Assembly: GCA_024707385.1 (NCBI GenBank)
Contig: JANPZW010000008.1
Location: 434,001-498,000 of the forward strand
Length of the DNA: 64,000 nt
Source of the DNA: Cellvibrionaceae bacterium
Lineage (GTDB): Bacteria; Pseudomonadota; Gammaproteobacteria; Pseudomonadales; Cellvibrionaceae
Direction of reading: 5' to 3'
The position numbers were made by a program, and so were the translations under genes. A model generated the notes under the pieces. The model did no database searches. It worked only from the letters and a program-made list of their open reading frames with translations, and was not told where the DNA came from. Positions within the stretch are counted from its first letter, which is position 1; every line of letters begins with the position of its first letter. Positions 1 to 7,707 of the stretch are shown in pieces.

Positions 1-13
1 AGAGCTCGCATCC

Positions 14-32
14 AAAAAAGCCCGATACGGGC
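14..32 (-). terminator. Minus-oriented terminator-like hairpin
   Basis: Read on the minus strand, GCCCG-TAT-CGGGC is followed directly by six T. It has the shape of an intrinsic terminator for leftward transcription, but no leftward gene is visible in the next kilobase. It may serve an antisense RNA, or the stem alone may end a rightward gene lying outside the window. Confidence 0.35.
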
Positions 33-147
33 GACTCACAGGTTTTAGTTCTCACCCATATCCGTTAATGGATACAACAAAAAAACCAGACGGGTGGGTT
101 CTGATGCCGCCGGACGCAAAGCCTCTCCGGGCTAGGTATTCGGTCTC

Positions 148-166
148 ACAGGATGAATGTAAGGAG
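148..166 (+). promoter_or_regulatory. CsrA-binding-like site and ribosome binding site in the csrA leader
   Basis: The leader carries ACAGGATG (148-155), which matches the core of the known high-affinity CsrA RNA site (ACARGGAUG-like). A second GGA lies inside the AAGGAG Shine-Dalgarno at 161-166. Two GGA motifs this close to the start codon fit the known autoregulation of csrA translation. The site match is seen directly; binding is inferred. Confidence 0.5.
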
Positions 167-173
167 AAAACCG

Positions 174-377
174 ATGTTGATATTAACCCGCCGTATCGGC
201 GAAACCTTGATGGTTGGTGACGACGTCACCGTCACTGTTTTAGGCGTAAAAGGCAATCAAGTGCGCATAGGTGTTAATGCGCCGAAAGAAATCGCCGTGC
301 ACCGCGAAGAAATCTACCAGCGAATTCAGCGTGAAAAGCAACAGCAGCATGAGCCGGAACCCGGCAACTCTCTTTGA
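174..377 (+). CDS. csrA: Carbon storage regulator CsrA (RsmA)
   Basis: RNA-binding post-transcriptional regulator that binds GGA motifs in mRNA leaders and controls carbon flux, motility and biofilm genes. The 67-residue product begins [17 protein letters not shown] and carries the conserved [19 protein letters not shown] block. The ATG at 174 is preferred over the in-frame ATG at 153 because AAGGAG at 161-166 is correctly spaced for it and CsrA proteins start with MLIL. A tRNA-Ser follows, as in pseudomonads. A GGA-rich leader suggests autoregulation. Confidence 0.97.
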   Translation: MLILTRRIGETLMVGDDVTVTVLGVKGNQVRIGVNAPKEIAVHREEIYQRIQREKQQQHEPEPGNSL

Positions 378-450
378 TAGTGCGGCTATTGCTGATCTGT
401 TTTAGAAATAAAAAGGCCGGCGAAAATCCAAATAAGCCTCACTTAACTAT

Positions 451-477
451 TTGAATTTCGTCTGTTTGTGGTATTAT
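451..477 (+). promoter_or_regulatory. Candidate sigma-70 promoter for tRNA-Ser
   Basis: TTGAAT (451-456) and TATTAT (472-477) are separated by 15 bp, shorter than optimal. A GC-rich discriminator (GCCGC) follows, as is common for stable-RNA promoters. It lies about 120 bp before the tRNA. Moderate support only. Confidence 0.4.
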
Positions 478-568
478 GCCGCTCCTTCTTTCAGGGGCTG
501 TTCCAGTCTTGAAGGAGCTTGTAAAAGTGCAGTTGGTTGCATGATCTAACCGACAGCATTTTGTTTAA

Positions 569-596
569 CAAAAATTTTTCATACGAAAAATTTTTG
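569..596. repeat. AT-rich perfect inverted repeat before tRNA-Ser
   Basis: Arms CAAAAATTTTTC (569-580) and GAAAAATTTTTG (585-596) are perfect 12-bp inverted repeats around a 4-base centre, ending two bases before the mature tRNA 5' end. Each arm also contains its own AAAAATTTTT palindrome. It could be a processing structure or a protein site; nothing in the sequence decides. Confidence 0.7.
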
Positions 597-598
597 CT

Positions 599-688
599 GG
601 AGAGGTGGCCGAGTGGCCGAAGGCGCTCCCCTGCTAAGGGAGTATACCCTAACCCGGTATCGGGGGTTCGAATCCCCCCTCTCCGCCA
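599..688 (+). tRNA. tRNA-Ser (GCT)
   Basis: Class II tRNA with long variable arm. The acceptor stem GGAGAGG pairs with CCTCTCC (678-684), followed by discriminator G and an encoded CCA. The anticodon stem CTCCC/GGGAG encloses loop CTGCTAA, giving anticodon GCT for AGC/AGU codons. The T-loop GGTTCGAATCC is canonical. Confidence 0.97.
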
Positions 689-882
689 TTTCACAATCCT
701 TATCCGATTCCTCTTTCGCCCTCGTATCTTTGAAGCCTGACCCTACCCCATCTGCGTCGGTAGTCCACTTATTTGGCGTCATCATAGCAGGTGGTTTAGG
801 GTTTTCCCGCTGGTCACCATCTGAGCTGCTGGCGCCGGGCAGGGTGCCTGTGGATTGGATTCGAGAGCCTCCATTTTTTGTC

Positions 883-909
883 TAAAGTTTTCATCCAGGG
901 GGCCGATAG
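883..909 (+). promoter_or_regulatory. Sigma-28 (FliA) promoter of the fliS block
   Basis: TAAAGTTT (883-890), an 11-base spacer, then GCCGATAG (902-909). This matches the FliA consensus (TAAAGTTT-N11-GCCGATAA) at 15 of 16 specified positions. It lies 43 bp before the fliS start. Transcription as a late (class IV-type) flagellar operon is inferred from this match. Confidence 0.85.
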
Positions 910-951
910 CCTTGGAGTCCGAACTTATTCATCAACGGAGAGAGGCGTCCC

Positions 952-1329
952 GTGAATCCACAAGCAGCCCTGAAGTCCTACGCAAAAGTTCAGTATCGCG
1001 CCAACGTCGAAATCGCGTCGCCGCATCGGCTGGTCGATATGCTGTACGAAGGCGCCATGGAGCGCATTGTTCAGGCCAAGGGGGCCATGGAGTACGGCAA
1101 CGTCGAGCTCAAAGGCAATAAGATCAATAGCGCCGTCAGCATCGTTGGCGGCTTGCGAGAAGCCCTCAATACGGATGTTGGTGGCGACTTGGCGATGAAT
1201 CTCGACAATTTGTACGTCTACATTCAAAACCTGCTCAGCGCAGCCCACAGTAAGAATGACGCCAGCAAGTTGGACGAGGCCATCAGCCTGCTCAGCGACT
1301 TGCGTTCCGCTTGGAAGCAGATCGGTTAA
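952..1329 (+). CDS. fliS: Flagellar export chaperone FliS (copy 1)
   Basis: Cytoplasmic chaperone that binds the C-terminus of flagellin and prevents premature polymerisation before export. The 125-residue helical product shows FliS features: an N-terminal Y-x-K-VQY block, PHRLVDMLYEGAMERI, and a central NL-ALNTDVGGDLAMNLDNLY region. The GTG start is chosen because GGAG/GAGG at 937-945 lies 6 bases upstream. It is the first gene after a sigma-28 promoter and is followed by a paralogue. Flagellin and fliD are not in the window. Confidence 0.9.
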   Translation: MNPQAALKSYAKVQYRANVEIASPHRLVDMLYEGAMERIVQAKGAMEYGNVELKGNKINSAVSIVGGLREALNTDVGGDLAMNLDNLYVYIQNLLSAAHSKNDASKLDEAISLLSDLRSAWKQIG

Positions 1330-1448
1330 TCCCCTCTTTCCCATCCGCGGTGGCATGCGCCGCCGCTCTGGCACTATCCCTGCATTATCCCCTGCGAACC
1401 TCAATGCGGCGGCAATTTTTCGCCGCTCGGAAATCTCAGGAGATATGT

Positions 1449-1850
1449 ATGGCCGTTGCCCAAACCAAAGCTGCCTCTTTCATTCAAGAGCACACTGAAG
1501 AAATTTCGTCCCACCAGATTATTTCACTGCTGATGGATGGTGCGCTCGAGCGCATCGGCCAGGCTCTGCAGGCACATTTGAAAAACAATCAGACCGACCT
1601 GGAAATCCTCACTAATAAGCTCATCGCCATCATCAATGGTCTGCGCAACAGTTTGAACATGAATGCAGGTGAAATTGCATTGAATCTGGATGCGCTCTAC
1701 GAGTACATGGCAGAGAAGATTTCCTGCGCTTCCCGCGATGAGTTGGCACCCGCTCTTGTGGAGGTCCGCGGACTCATTGGGGAAATCAAGACTGGCTGGG
1801 ATCAGATGGACTTTTCTGCAATTCCCTCTGTGGCGACTGCTGCTGAATAA
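1449..1850 (+). CDS. Second FliS-like flagellar chaperone
   Basis: 133-residue paralogue of the preceding gene: it shares SLLMDGALERIGQAL and a central INGLRNSLNMNAGEIALNLDALYEYM block with FliS. Pseudomonads carry an equivalent second fliS (fliS', fleP) just before fleQ. The ATG at 1449 has AGGAG at 1438-1442; the earlier in-frame start at 1311 would overlap copy 1. The paralogues have diverged considerably, so the second may serve a different export client. It is followed by a strong terminator, which separates it from the next gene. Confidence 0.8.
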   Translation: MAVAQTKAASFIQEHTEEISSHQIISLLMDGALERIGQALQAHLKNNQTDLEILTNKLIAIINGLRNSLNMNAGEIALNLDALYEYMAEKISCASRDELAPALVEVRGLIGEIKTGWDQMDFSAIPSVATAAE

Positions 1851-1867
1851 TTCTTTCCTGTTACCCT

Positions 1868-1903
1868 AAAAAGGCGGAAATTTTTTTCCGCCTTTTTTAT
1901 TTT
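1868..1903 (+). terminator. Intrinsic terminator after the second fliS
   Basis: AAAGGCGGAAA and its complement TTTCCGCCTTT form a stem followed by a T-rich tract (1893-1903). It lies 18 bases after the stop codon. Confidence 0.85.
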
Positions 1904-1985
1904 ATTTGCCGCAAAAAATATTCAAGTTTTGTCTGTCGAGGCCGCTAAGCAGGTTAGTGAGTTGTAGTCTTGTCAGGAGTTGAAT

Positions 1986-2240
1986 ATGAGTCTTGTTCCC
2001 GTTTCCCATATATCTTTGGTGCGCACTCGGCGTGAAATGGAGAAGGCATTTTCTTCCGCTGATTGGGACGCGGTGAAAGATTGGGATCAGTTGCTGACAT
2101 TCCAGTTGAGCCAGGCATTCGATGATCCGGCGCGCGACCACAAAATGTTGGTTGGGGAGCTGGAAAAAGTTCTGGCACTTTACTCTGATATGGTACGCAA
2201 CCTTCCCGATGCCACAGCACACGCTTGGCTTGGCCGCTAA
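1986..2240 (+). CDS. Small FliT-like flagellar protein
   Basis: 84-residue, probably all-helical protein with no motif I can match securely. Its position between a second fliS and fleQ is that of the FliT-type (FliD export chaperone) gene in pseudomonads, and its size and composition (TRREMEKAFSSADWDAVKDWD, LEKVLALYSDMV) fit that family. ATG at 1986 is chosen over the TTG at 1980 because AGGAG (1975-1979) is 6 bases away. Assignment rests mostly on context. A terminator upstream suggests its own promoter or read-through. Confidence 0.6.
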   Translation: MSLVPVSHISLVRTRREMEKAFSSADWDAVKDWDQLLTFQLSQAFDDPARDHKMLVGELEKVLALYSDMVRNLPDATAHAWLGR

Positions 2241-2361
2241 TTTCAGCAGCATTCTTCGTCAAATCACTCCTTAGCTTATTGACGCCAGTATGTCTACTCG
2301 GCGTCAAATTCTCCCGCTGGTATTACCGTTCGTCCGTCGCCCACCGCTGATCACCAGAAAT

Positions 2362-2390
2362 TTGACCGCCGGCGAAGCTTTGACTATTAC
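2362..2390 (+). promoter_or_regulatory. Candidate sigma-70 promoter for fleQ
   Basis: TTGACC (2362-2367), 17-bp spacer, TATTAC (2385-2390), about 120 bp before fleQ. Good spacing and -35; the -10 is imperfect. fleQ is known to be sigma-70 driven in Pseudomonas. Confidence 0.45.
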
Positions 2391-2513
2391 TTACTTTGGC
2401 AAATCTGCGTCGTCGAAATGGTCAAAAAAAAGGCGCGCTTGTAAATAAAAAAGAACGTGAAAATGTCGGCTGTTCGCCTGCTTTCCGCTTCGATCCTATG
2501 AGGCAATACAACA

Positions 2514-3959
2514 ATGCTGGATGACATGCGCATTCTGCTGGTGGAAGACAACTCTGCAGTTCGACACGACCTCTTGGTCATTTTGAATTTTCTTAGCGAA
2601 AACGCACTGGCTCTCGATTTTTCCGAGTGGCGTCTGTTTTCTGAGGGTGTGCGCCAGCAGGCCACAGACGTAGGTGTGGTAATTCTGGGGCATAGCATCA
2701 AAGGCAACGATTTGCCGGTGGAGTTGAAAACGGTACGCGACCGCTTCGGTACGACGCCGGTCATTACCATGGGCGATGATTATCCAGACCCGAGCGCGGA
2801 TCGAGACAGTTCTTTGCGGCAACGCGTGATCGCCAAATTAAAATTACCGCTGGAGTACAACTGCCTGGTGGATGCATTGCATCGCGCACAGCGGTACCGC
2901 GAGGCGCTCGCGCTGGTGGAAAAATCTCCGGAAAAGCGTCCTGTTCATTTGTTTCGAAGCCTAGTAGGCACCAGTCGCCATATTCAGGCGGTACGCGCCA
3001 TGATGTCCCAGGTGGCAGATAAGGATGTCACAGTGCTCATCGCAGGCGAGTCCGGCACCGGCAAAGAGGTGGTTGCGCGCAACCTTCACTATCATTCTCC
3101 CCGCCGCGATAAGCCTTTTGTGCCCGTCAATTGCGGCGCGATTCCCGCGGAGCTGCTGGAAAGTGAATTGTTTGGTCACGAAAAGGGCGCGTTCACCGGC
3201 GCTATAAACTCCCGCGCTGGGCGTTTTGAGATGGCGGAGGGCGGCACTCTGTTTCTGGATGAGATCGGCGATATGCCTTTGCATATGCAGGTCAAGATTT
3301 TGCGGGTACTGCAGGAAAAATCATTCGAGCGTGTCGGCGGCAATAAAACCTTTCAGACCGATGTGCGCATCATTGCCGCGACTCACCGCAATCTTGAAGC
3401 CATGATTGAAAAGGGTGAGTTTCGCGAAGACCTTTACTATCGTCTGCACGTGTTTCCCATCGAAATGCCATCGCTGAAGGAGCGGGCGGAAGATATTCCG
3501 CTGCTCATCAATGAGTTGGTTTCGCGCATGGAGTCGGAAAAGCGCGGCTCTATCCGCTTTAATTCCGCTGCCATCTTGTCGTTATGCCGTCACAGCTGGC
3601 CCGGTAACGTGCGTGAATTGGCCAACTTGGTGGAGCGCATGGCCATCATGCATCCCTACGGCGTAATTGGTGTACAGGATTTGCCGGCCAAATATTGCCA
3701 CGTGGCGGTGGAAGAGGATTTTCCATTGGGCGAAACCACGGAGTTATCATCCGGCCCGAGCGTGGTGAGTATGAGCGACCGAGTGTTGCTGCCGGAGAGT
3801 GGAATCGATCTCAAGGAATACATCAATGGATTGGAGCAGAGCCTCATTCAACAGGCGTTGGATGACAGCGGCGGGATTGTGGCGCGCGCCGCGGAACGCT
3901 TGGCCATGCGGCGCACGACTTTGGTGGAGAAAATGCGCAAATACGGCATGCAGCGTTGA
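2514..3959 (+). CDS. fleQ: Flagellar master regulator FleQ (sigma-54 enhancer-binding protein)
   Basis: Sigma-54-dependent activator at the top of the flagellar hierarchy; in Pseudomonas it also binds c-di-GMP. 481 residues: an N-terminal receiver-like REC domain (about 1-130), a central AAA+ domain with Walker A GESGTGKE (about 178-185), the sigma-54 contact loop GAFTGA (about 225-230) and Walker [12 protein letters not shown], and a C-terminal Fis-type helix-turn-helix (about 453-478). A fleSR pair, usual downstream in Pseudomonas, is absent; yceH follows. The fliS/fliT genes upstream support the flagellar assignment. Confidence 0.92.
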   Translation: MLDDMRILLVEDNSAVRHDLLVILNFLSENALALDFSEWRLFSEGVRQQATDVGVVILGHSIKGNDLPVELKTVRDRFGTTPVITMGDDYPDPSADRDSSLRQRVIAKLKLPLEYNCLVDALHRAQRYREALALVEKSPEKRPVHLFRSLVGTSRHIQAVRAMMSQVADKDVTVLIAGESGTGKEVVARNLHYHSPRRDKPFVPVNCGAIPAELLESELFGHEKGAFTGAINSRAGRFEMAEGGTLFLDEIGDMPLHMQVKILRVLQEKSFERVGGNKTFQTDVRIIAATHRNLEAMIEKGEFREDLYYRLHVFPIEMPSLKERAEDIPLLINELVSRMESEKRGSIRFNSAAILSLCRHSWPGNVRELANLVERMAIMHPYGVIGVQDLPAKYCHVAVEEDFPLGETTELSSGPSVVSMSDRVLLPESGIDLKEYINGLEQSLIQQALDDSGGIVARAAERLAMRRTTLVEKMRKYGMQR

Positions 3960-3963
3960 GCCG

Positions 3964-3990
3964 TTGCAGCGGTGTTGTCCACCGCTGCAG
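3964..3990. repeat. GC-rich hairpin after fleQ
   Basis: TTGCAGCGGTG (3964-3974) and CACCGCTGCAG (3980-3990) form a near-perfect 10-11 bp stem with a short loop, 5 bases after the fleQ stop. No T-tract follows, so it may be a Rho-assisted or mRNA-stabilising structure and not an intrinsic terminator. Confidence 0.6.
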
Positions 3991-4116
3991 ACATTCTCGT
4001 CTTGCCGCTTGGTGTATTGCCACTGCGGACCCTATGCCATAGCATCCCGTCACTTTTAATTCTTCACGTCAATCCACCAGTCCTCTTTCCGACGTGGTCG
4101 CTAAAGGAATCCGCCA

Positions 4117-4776
4117 ATGAAAGAACTCTCTCTCTATGAAACGCGTGTGATCGGCTCGCTGATCGAAAAATCCCTCACCACGCCGGAGCAATACCCTCTT
4201 TCACTCAATGCGTTGACCAACGCCTGCAATCAGAAAAGCAATCGCGAACCGGTTTTGGAGCTGGCGGAAGCGACAGTGAGAGACACCGCCGACGAACTGG
4301 TAAACGCTGGGCTGGTGACCGCGCTGACCGGCTTTGGCAGCCGGGTAACCAAATATCAACACAGATTCTGCAATACGGAATTCAGCGAGTACAAATTTTC
4401 GCCGCAGGAGCTCGCCATCATCTGCGTCATGTTCTTGCGCGGACCACAGACGCCTGGAGAGCTGCGCACACGCACCAATCGACTGTGTGAATTCAAGGAT
4501 GTGCAAGAAGTGGAAATTGTTTTGTATCGTATGATGACCCGCTCGGAGCCGCTGGTCGCCAAGCTGCCGCTCGAGCCGGGCAAGCGCGAATCCCGTTACA
4601 TGCATTTGTTCAGTGGTGACGTGGAAGCCGCACTCAGTGCCATACCTCATTCAACCCGCAGCGAAACCGGTGGCGAAGGACTGGCGGAGCGTGTTGCTAC
4701 GCTGGAGCAACAGGTGACTGACCTCCAGGCGGAGATGGCCGCGCTGCGCCAGATGCTGGACGACCTTACTTCCTGA
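4117..4776 (+). CDS. YceH family protein (DUF480)
   Basis: 219-residue conserved protein of unknown function. The N-terminal two-thirds is the paired winged-helix DUF480 domain (starts [19 protein letters not shown], with [20 protein letters not shown] and a second LTRTNRL-type block). The C-terminus (about 185-219) is a short coiled coil rich in E/Q/L. AAAGGA sits upstream of the ATG. No operon partner is obvious. Family membership is clear; DNA binding is only an inference from the winged-helix fold. Confidence 0.85.
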   Translation: MKELSLYETRVIGSLIEKSLTTPEQYPLSLNALTNACNQKSNREPVLELAEATVRDTADELVNAGLVTALTGFGSRVTKYQHRFCNTEFSEYKFSPQELAIICVMFLRGPQTPGELRTRTNRLCEFKDVQEVEIVLYRMMTRSEPLVAKLPLEPGKRESRYMHLFSGDVEAALSAIPHSTRSETGGEGLAERVATLEQQVTDLQAEMAALRQMLDDLTS

Positions 4777-4921
4777 TCTAGGGCTGCGCAGCGGGGGAAC
4801 TTTTGCTGCGCCCCTGGGACTCAACAGCCAGTCCCGCTCAGCAGCATTGCTGACGGGGTTGCGCGTTTTTCCCGGCCTTTAGCTGTGCTAACCTTGGCCG
4901 CCTATTTTCCTTGGGGGTCAT

Positions 4922-6244
4922 GTGCCCGTGTGTTTGCCGTCGTTGACAACCTCGCTCGCCTGTCTTGTCCGCCGCATATTCCTTCTGCTGTTGATCTGCC
5001 CCTGTTTTGCACTTGCCCAGGGAAGTGACGAATCCATCTCCGCAGACAAAATCTTCTCTGGTCTGGAAAATTCATTGTTTCAAATTCGCATCATGGAAAA
5101 GAAATCCGGCAGCCAAGTCGCACTTGGCAGCGGTTTTCTGGTGGCCGGCAATCGCGTGGCTTCTAATTATCACGTGGTGTCATTCGTCGTGCGTGAACCG
5201 GATAAATATCGCGTGGAAATTGATCTGCATGATGTGAAACAGCATTTGTCGGTGCTGACGGTGGATGTTGTCAATGATCTTGCCCTGCTGACTTTCGACA
5301 CGGTGCCGGCGGATCTGCCGGCGACTTTTCTGCTGGCTGATCGAGTGCCGAAAAAAGGCGAGGTGCTGTATTCGCTCGGTAATCCTCATGATCTGGGCAT
5401 GACCATAGTAGTCGGCAATTACAACGGCCTGGTGGATAACAAATTTCTCGACCGCATCCACTTCAGTGGCGCCATCAACTCGGGAATGAGCGGCGGGCCG
5501 ACGGTCAATCGACGCTCCCAGGTGGTGGGTATCAATGTCGCGTCCGCCGGTAATCAGGTGGGTTTTCTGGTGCCGGTGGCGGCATTGGAGCGGTTGCTTG
5601 CGCGCAGTGATAATTTGCCTGCGGATTACGATCTGCTGCTCGATATGGCGGGTCAGATCGGCAATGTCACCAGCGCTATGACGGACGCGCTTCTCGCTGC
5701 GGAATGGAAACGAGAAGAGATGGGAGAGGCCATGATTCTCGGTGAAGTGGTGAGCTGGTTTGACTGCTGGGGCAACAGCGACATCGATAAGGAAACGGGT
5801 GCTTTGGAGATCGCCCGTGGCTGCAATAATGCAGACAATATTTTTATCAGCAGTCGTTTCAACACCGGCTTTTTCGAATACGAATTTTATTACCGTGAAT
5901 CCTCTGATTGGCCTCCCGCCGCTTTTTATCGCGAATGGCGCGCCAGCACGGCCAGCGCCCGACCGGGTAATTCGGCGGATAAGGATGATGTGGAAAATTA
6001 TTCCTGCGTCGATCGCATTCTCGAAACCCGCAATCCCGACAACGACAAAAGCTTGCGCCGCCGCGTCAGCTACTGTGTGCGGCCCTATAAACAGCTGAAG
6101 GGGCTCTACGACGTGTTTTTTATTGGCGCGAGCCTCGATCAGAAAAATCGCGCGGTCATGGATCATTTCACCATGGCGGGAGTTACCCAGGCCGCCGCGG
6201 AGCGTTTTCTCGAGCGCTTTGTCGAGGTGCTCGCATGGCGCTAG
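4922..6244 (+). CDS. Secreted trypsin-like serine protease with Cys-containing C-terminal domain
   Basis: Predicted periplasmic or exported S1C-type (DegP/HtrA-like) serine peptidase. The N-terminus has a signal peptide (LLLLICPCFALAQ). The catalytic triad is visible: His in SNYHVV, Asp in VNDLALL, Ser in NSGMSGGP. There is no PDZ domain; instead about 200 C-terminal residues contain several cysteines (DCWGN, RGCNN, YSCVD, SYCVRP) and no domain I recognise. The GTG at 4922 follows GGGGG at 4913-4917. Its 3' end overlaps the FHA gene by 10 bp, so the two are probably translationally coupled. Substrate unknown. Confidence 0.8.
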   Translation: MPVCLPSLTTSLACLVRRIFLLLLICPCFALAQGSDESISADKIFSGLENSLFQIRIMEKKSGSQVALGSGFLVAGNRVASNYHVVSFVVREPDKYRVEIDLHDVKQHLSVLTVDVVNDLALLTFDTVPADLPATFLLADRVPKKGEVLYSLGNPHDLGMTIVVGNYNGLVDNKFLDRIHFSGAINSGMSGGPTVNRRSQVVGINVASAGNQVGFLVPVAALERLLARSDNLPADYDLLLDMAGQIGNVTSAMTDALLAAEWKREEMGEAMILGEVVSWFDCWGNSDIDKETGALEIARGCNNADNIFISSRFNTGFFEYEFYYRESSDWPPAAFYREWRASTASARPGNSADKDDVENYSCVDRILETRNPDNDKSLRRRVSYCVRPYKQLKGLYDVFFIGASLDQKNRAVMDHFTMAGVTQAAAERFLERFVEVLAWR

Positions 6245-7308
6245 TCGTTCAATTGGTCAACCGCGCGGGCGCGGTGCTGAGCACGCAAAAATTTCCCCAG
6301 AATAAAATCGTCATCGGTCGCGCCCTGGACTGCGATCTGATTTTGCAGGATCCCCATGTTGAGCCTCGCCATCTGGAGGTGGAACTGGACCCAGCGACAC
6401 AAGGGTTGTACGGTCGCGACCTGTCCACACTGAATGGCACTTGGCGGGTGGAACAAAATAGTCTGGGCGTGCCCGGGCGGACAAAAAGCCGACTCTTCAG
6501 CGGCAATCCATTTTTCTCCGGCCAGCTGTTCGAAGTCGGGCGCACGCATTTGCGCATTTGCTCCGCTGCGCACGAAGTTGCGCCGGCGATCCGGGTGTCG
6601 CGCTGGGAGATTCTCGGTCATGGATTGTCGCACTGGTGGTTATACAGTCTGCTGATCCTTGTATTGGTTGTGCTGCAAGTCTGGGACGCCTATCTGTCTG
6701 ATCCGAAGGACAATAAACTCTCGCAATATGCGCTCGGCGCGCTTTATCCGATTCTGGCCGCAGTGGGCTTTGCCGGGTTGTGGGGCTTTATCGGCAAAAA
6801 CATCCGCCACGACGCCAAATTTCCCACCCATTTTTCCGCCGCTTTGGCGGCGCTGCTTGCGGTGTCCGCATTTGAGTTCAGCGCACCCTACTGGGCATTC
6901 CAATTTGGTGTCTGGCTGTGGCAGGGAACCATCGTGGCGTTGTTCACCGCTCTGGTTGTTTTTGCCCTCGGTTATGTGACGCTCAGCTTTGCTACCCATC
7001 TGCCCAGCTTGGTGCGCACGGCGGTGGCGGCGATACTCCCGGTGGTGATTTTGATCCCGACCTTGTTGACGCTCCTCGGTCAGACGGAGTTTGAATCACT
7101 GCCGCCCTACGACCGTGCGATGGTGGAGCCGGCGGCACAATTTCGCGCCGTAACCGAGGTGGAAGAGTTTCTCCAGGCCACCCATAAACTGTATGCCCAG
7201 CCGCTCGACGAGCCGATTGATATGCCGCTCGATAAGCAACTCGATTCCCCACATGAAGAGCCTGAGACAGATTCTCAGGTGCAACCCGATCCAACCTACG
7301 GAGAATGA
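6235..7308 (+). CDS. FHA-domain membrane protein
   Basis: 357 residues. The N-terminal forkhead-associated domain (about 1-105) has the conserved GR (VIGRALDCD), the PRHLEV block in place of S-R-H, and LSTLNGT near its end, so phosphothreonine binding is likely but unproven. About five hydrophobic segments follow between residues 130 and 285, then a polar tail with repeated PLDEP/PLDKQLD-type units. It overlaps the protease gene by 10 bp and is followed after 2 bp by a lipoprotein gene. No Ser/Thr kinase lies nearby. The pairing of a cytoplasmic FHA sensor with a secreted protease suggests envelope signalling (inference). Confidence 0.75.
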   Translation: MALVVQLVNRAGAVLSTQKFPQNKIVIGRALDCDLILQDPHVEPRHLEVELDPATQGLYGRDLSTLNGTWRVEQNSLGVPGRTKSRLFSGNPFFSGQLFEVGRTHLRICSAAHEVAPAIRVSRWEILGHGLSHWWLYSLLILVLVVLQVWDAYLSDPKDNKLSQYALGALYPILAAVGFAGLWGFIGKNIRHDAKFPTHFSAALAALLAVSAFEFSAPYWAFQFGVWLWQGTIVALFTALVVFALGYVTLSFATHLPSLVRTAVAAILPVVILIPTLLTLLGQTEFESLPPYDRAMVEPAAQFRAVTEVEEFLQATHKLYAQPLDEPIDMPLDKQLDSPHEEPETDSQVQPDPTYGE

Positions 7309-7310
7309 CG

Positions 7311-7622
7311 ATGAAAAAAATCACCTTATTAGTGGCCCTCACCACACTTGCCAGCGCCTGTACTTGGGTAAAGCCCTCGGCGCGCAGCCATGAAGTCGTA
7401 CTCATGACCCGAGATCAGGTCGTGAATTGCGTCAAGAAAGGTTCTACCACGTCCAAGACGCTGTCGAAGATCACCGTAGTCCCCCGCGGCAACGACAAGA
7501 TGTTCAGCGAACTGGTCATGCTGGCGAAGAACGAAGCGGTGATTCTCGGCGGCGACGCCGTGGTGGCGGAAGGGCGGATGGAAGAGGGCCGGCAGACCTT
7601 CGGGGTTTATCGCTGCCGATGA
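7311..7622 (+). CDS. Small DUF4156-like lipoprotein
   Basis: 103-residue predicted lipoprotein. A signal peptide ends in LASAC, an acceptable though non-consensus lipobox, followed by a small domain with two later cysteines (VNCVKKG and VYRCR at the extreme C-terminus). The layout resembles DUF4156 lipoproteins: NEAVILGGDAVV then FGVYRC. ATG 7311 is preferred over ATG 7305 because GGAG at 7300-7303 is 7 bases away. Third gene of the protease-FHA-lipoprotein operon. Confidence 0.65.
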   Translation: MKKITLLVALTTLASACTWVKPSARSHEVVLMTRDQVVNCVKKGSTTSKTLSKITVVPRGNDKMFSELVMLAKNEAVILGGDAVVAEGRMEEGRQTFGVYRCR

Positions 7623-7630
7623 TTCACGTG

Positions 7631-7659
7631 GTTGAAATGGGCGAATCCACCCCCATTTT
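7631..7659 (+). promoter_or_regulatory. Sigma-32 heat-shock promoter of htpG
   Basis: GTTGAAA (7631-7637), 13-bp spacer, CCCCATTTT (7651-7659). This matches the RpoH consensus (CTTGAAA-N13-15-CCCCATNT) at nearly every position and lies 49 bp before htpG. Confidence 0.85.
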
Positions 7660-7707
7660 GGCGAACATGTCGTTACAGGGTCTTATCCATTTAAGGAGCC
7701 AATTACC

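Noticed and set aside
1375..1437. Attenuator between the two fliS genes
   Set aside because: GCGGCG/CGCCGC can pair, but the loop is long and no clear competing structure or T-tract in the right place is present.
5180..6166. Long minus-strand open frame opposite the protease gene
   Set aside because: It is an antisense shadow: no ribosome site, His/Arg-rich low-complexity composition, and the plus strand encodes a clear protease.
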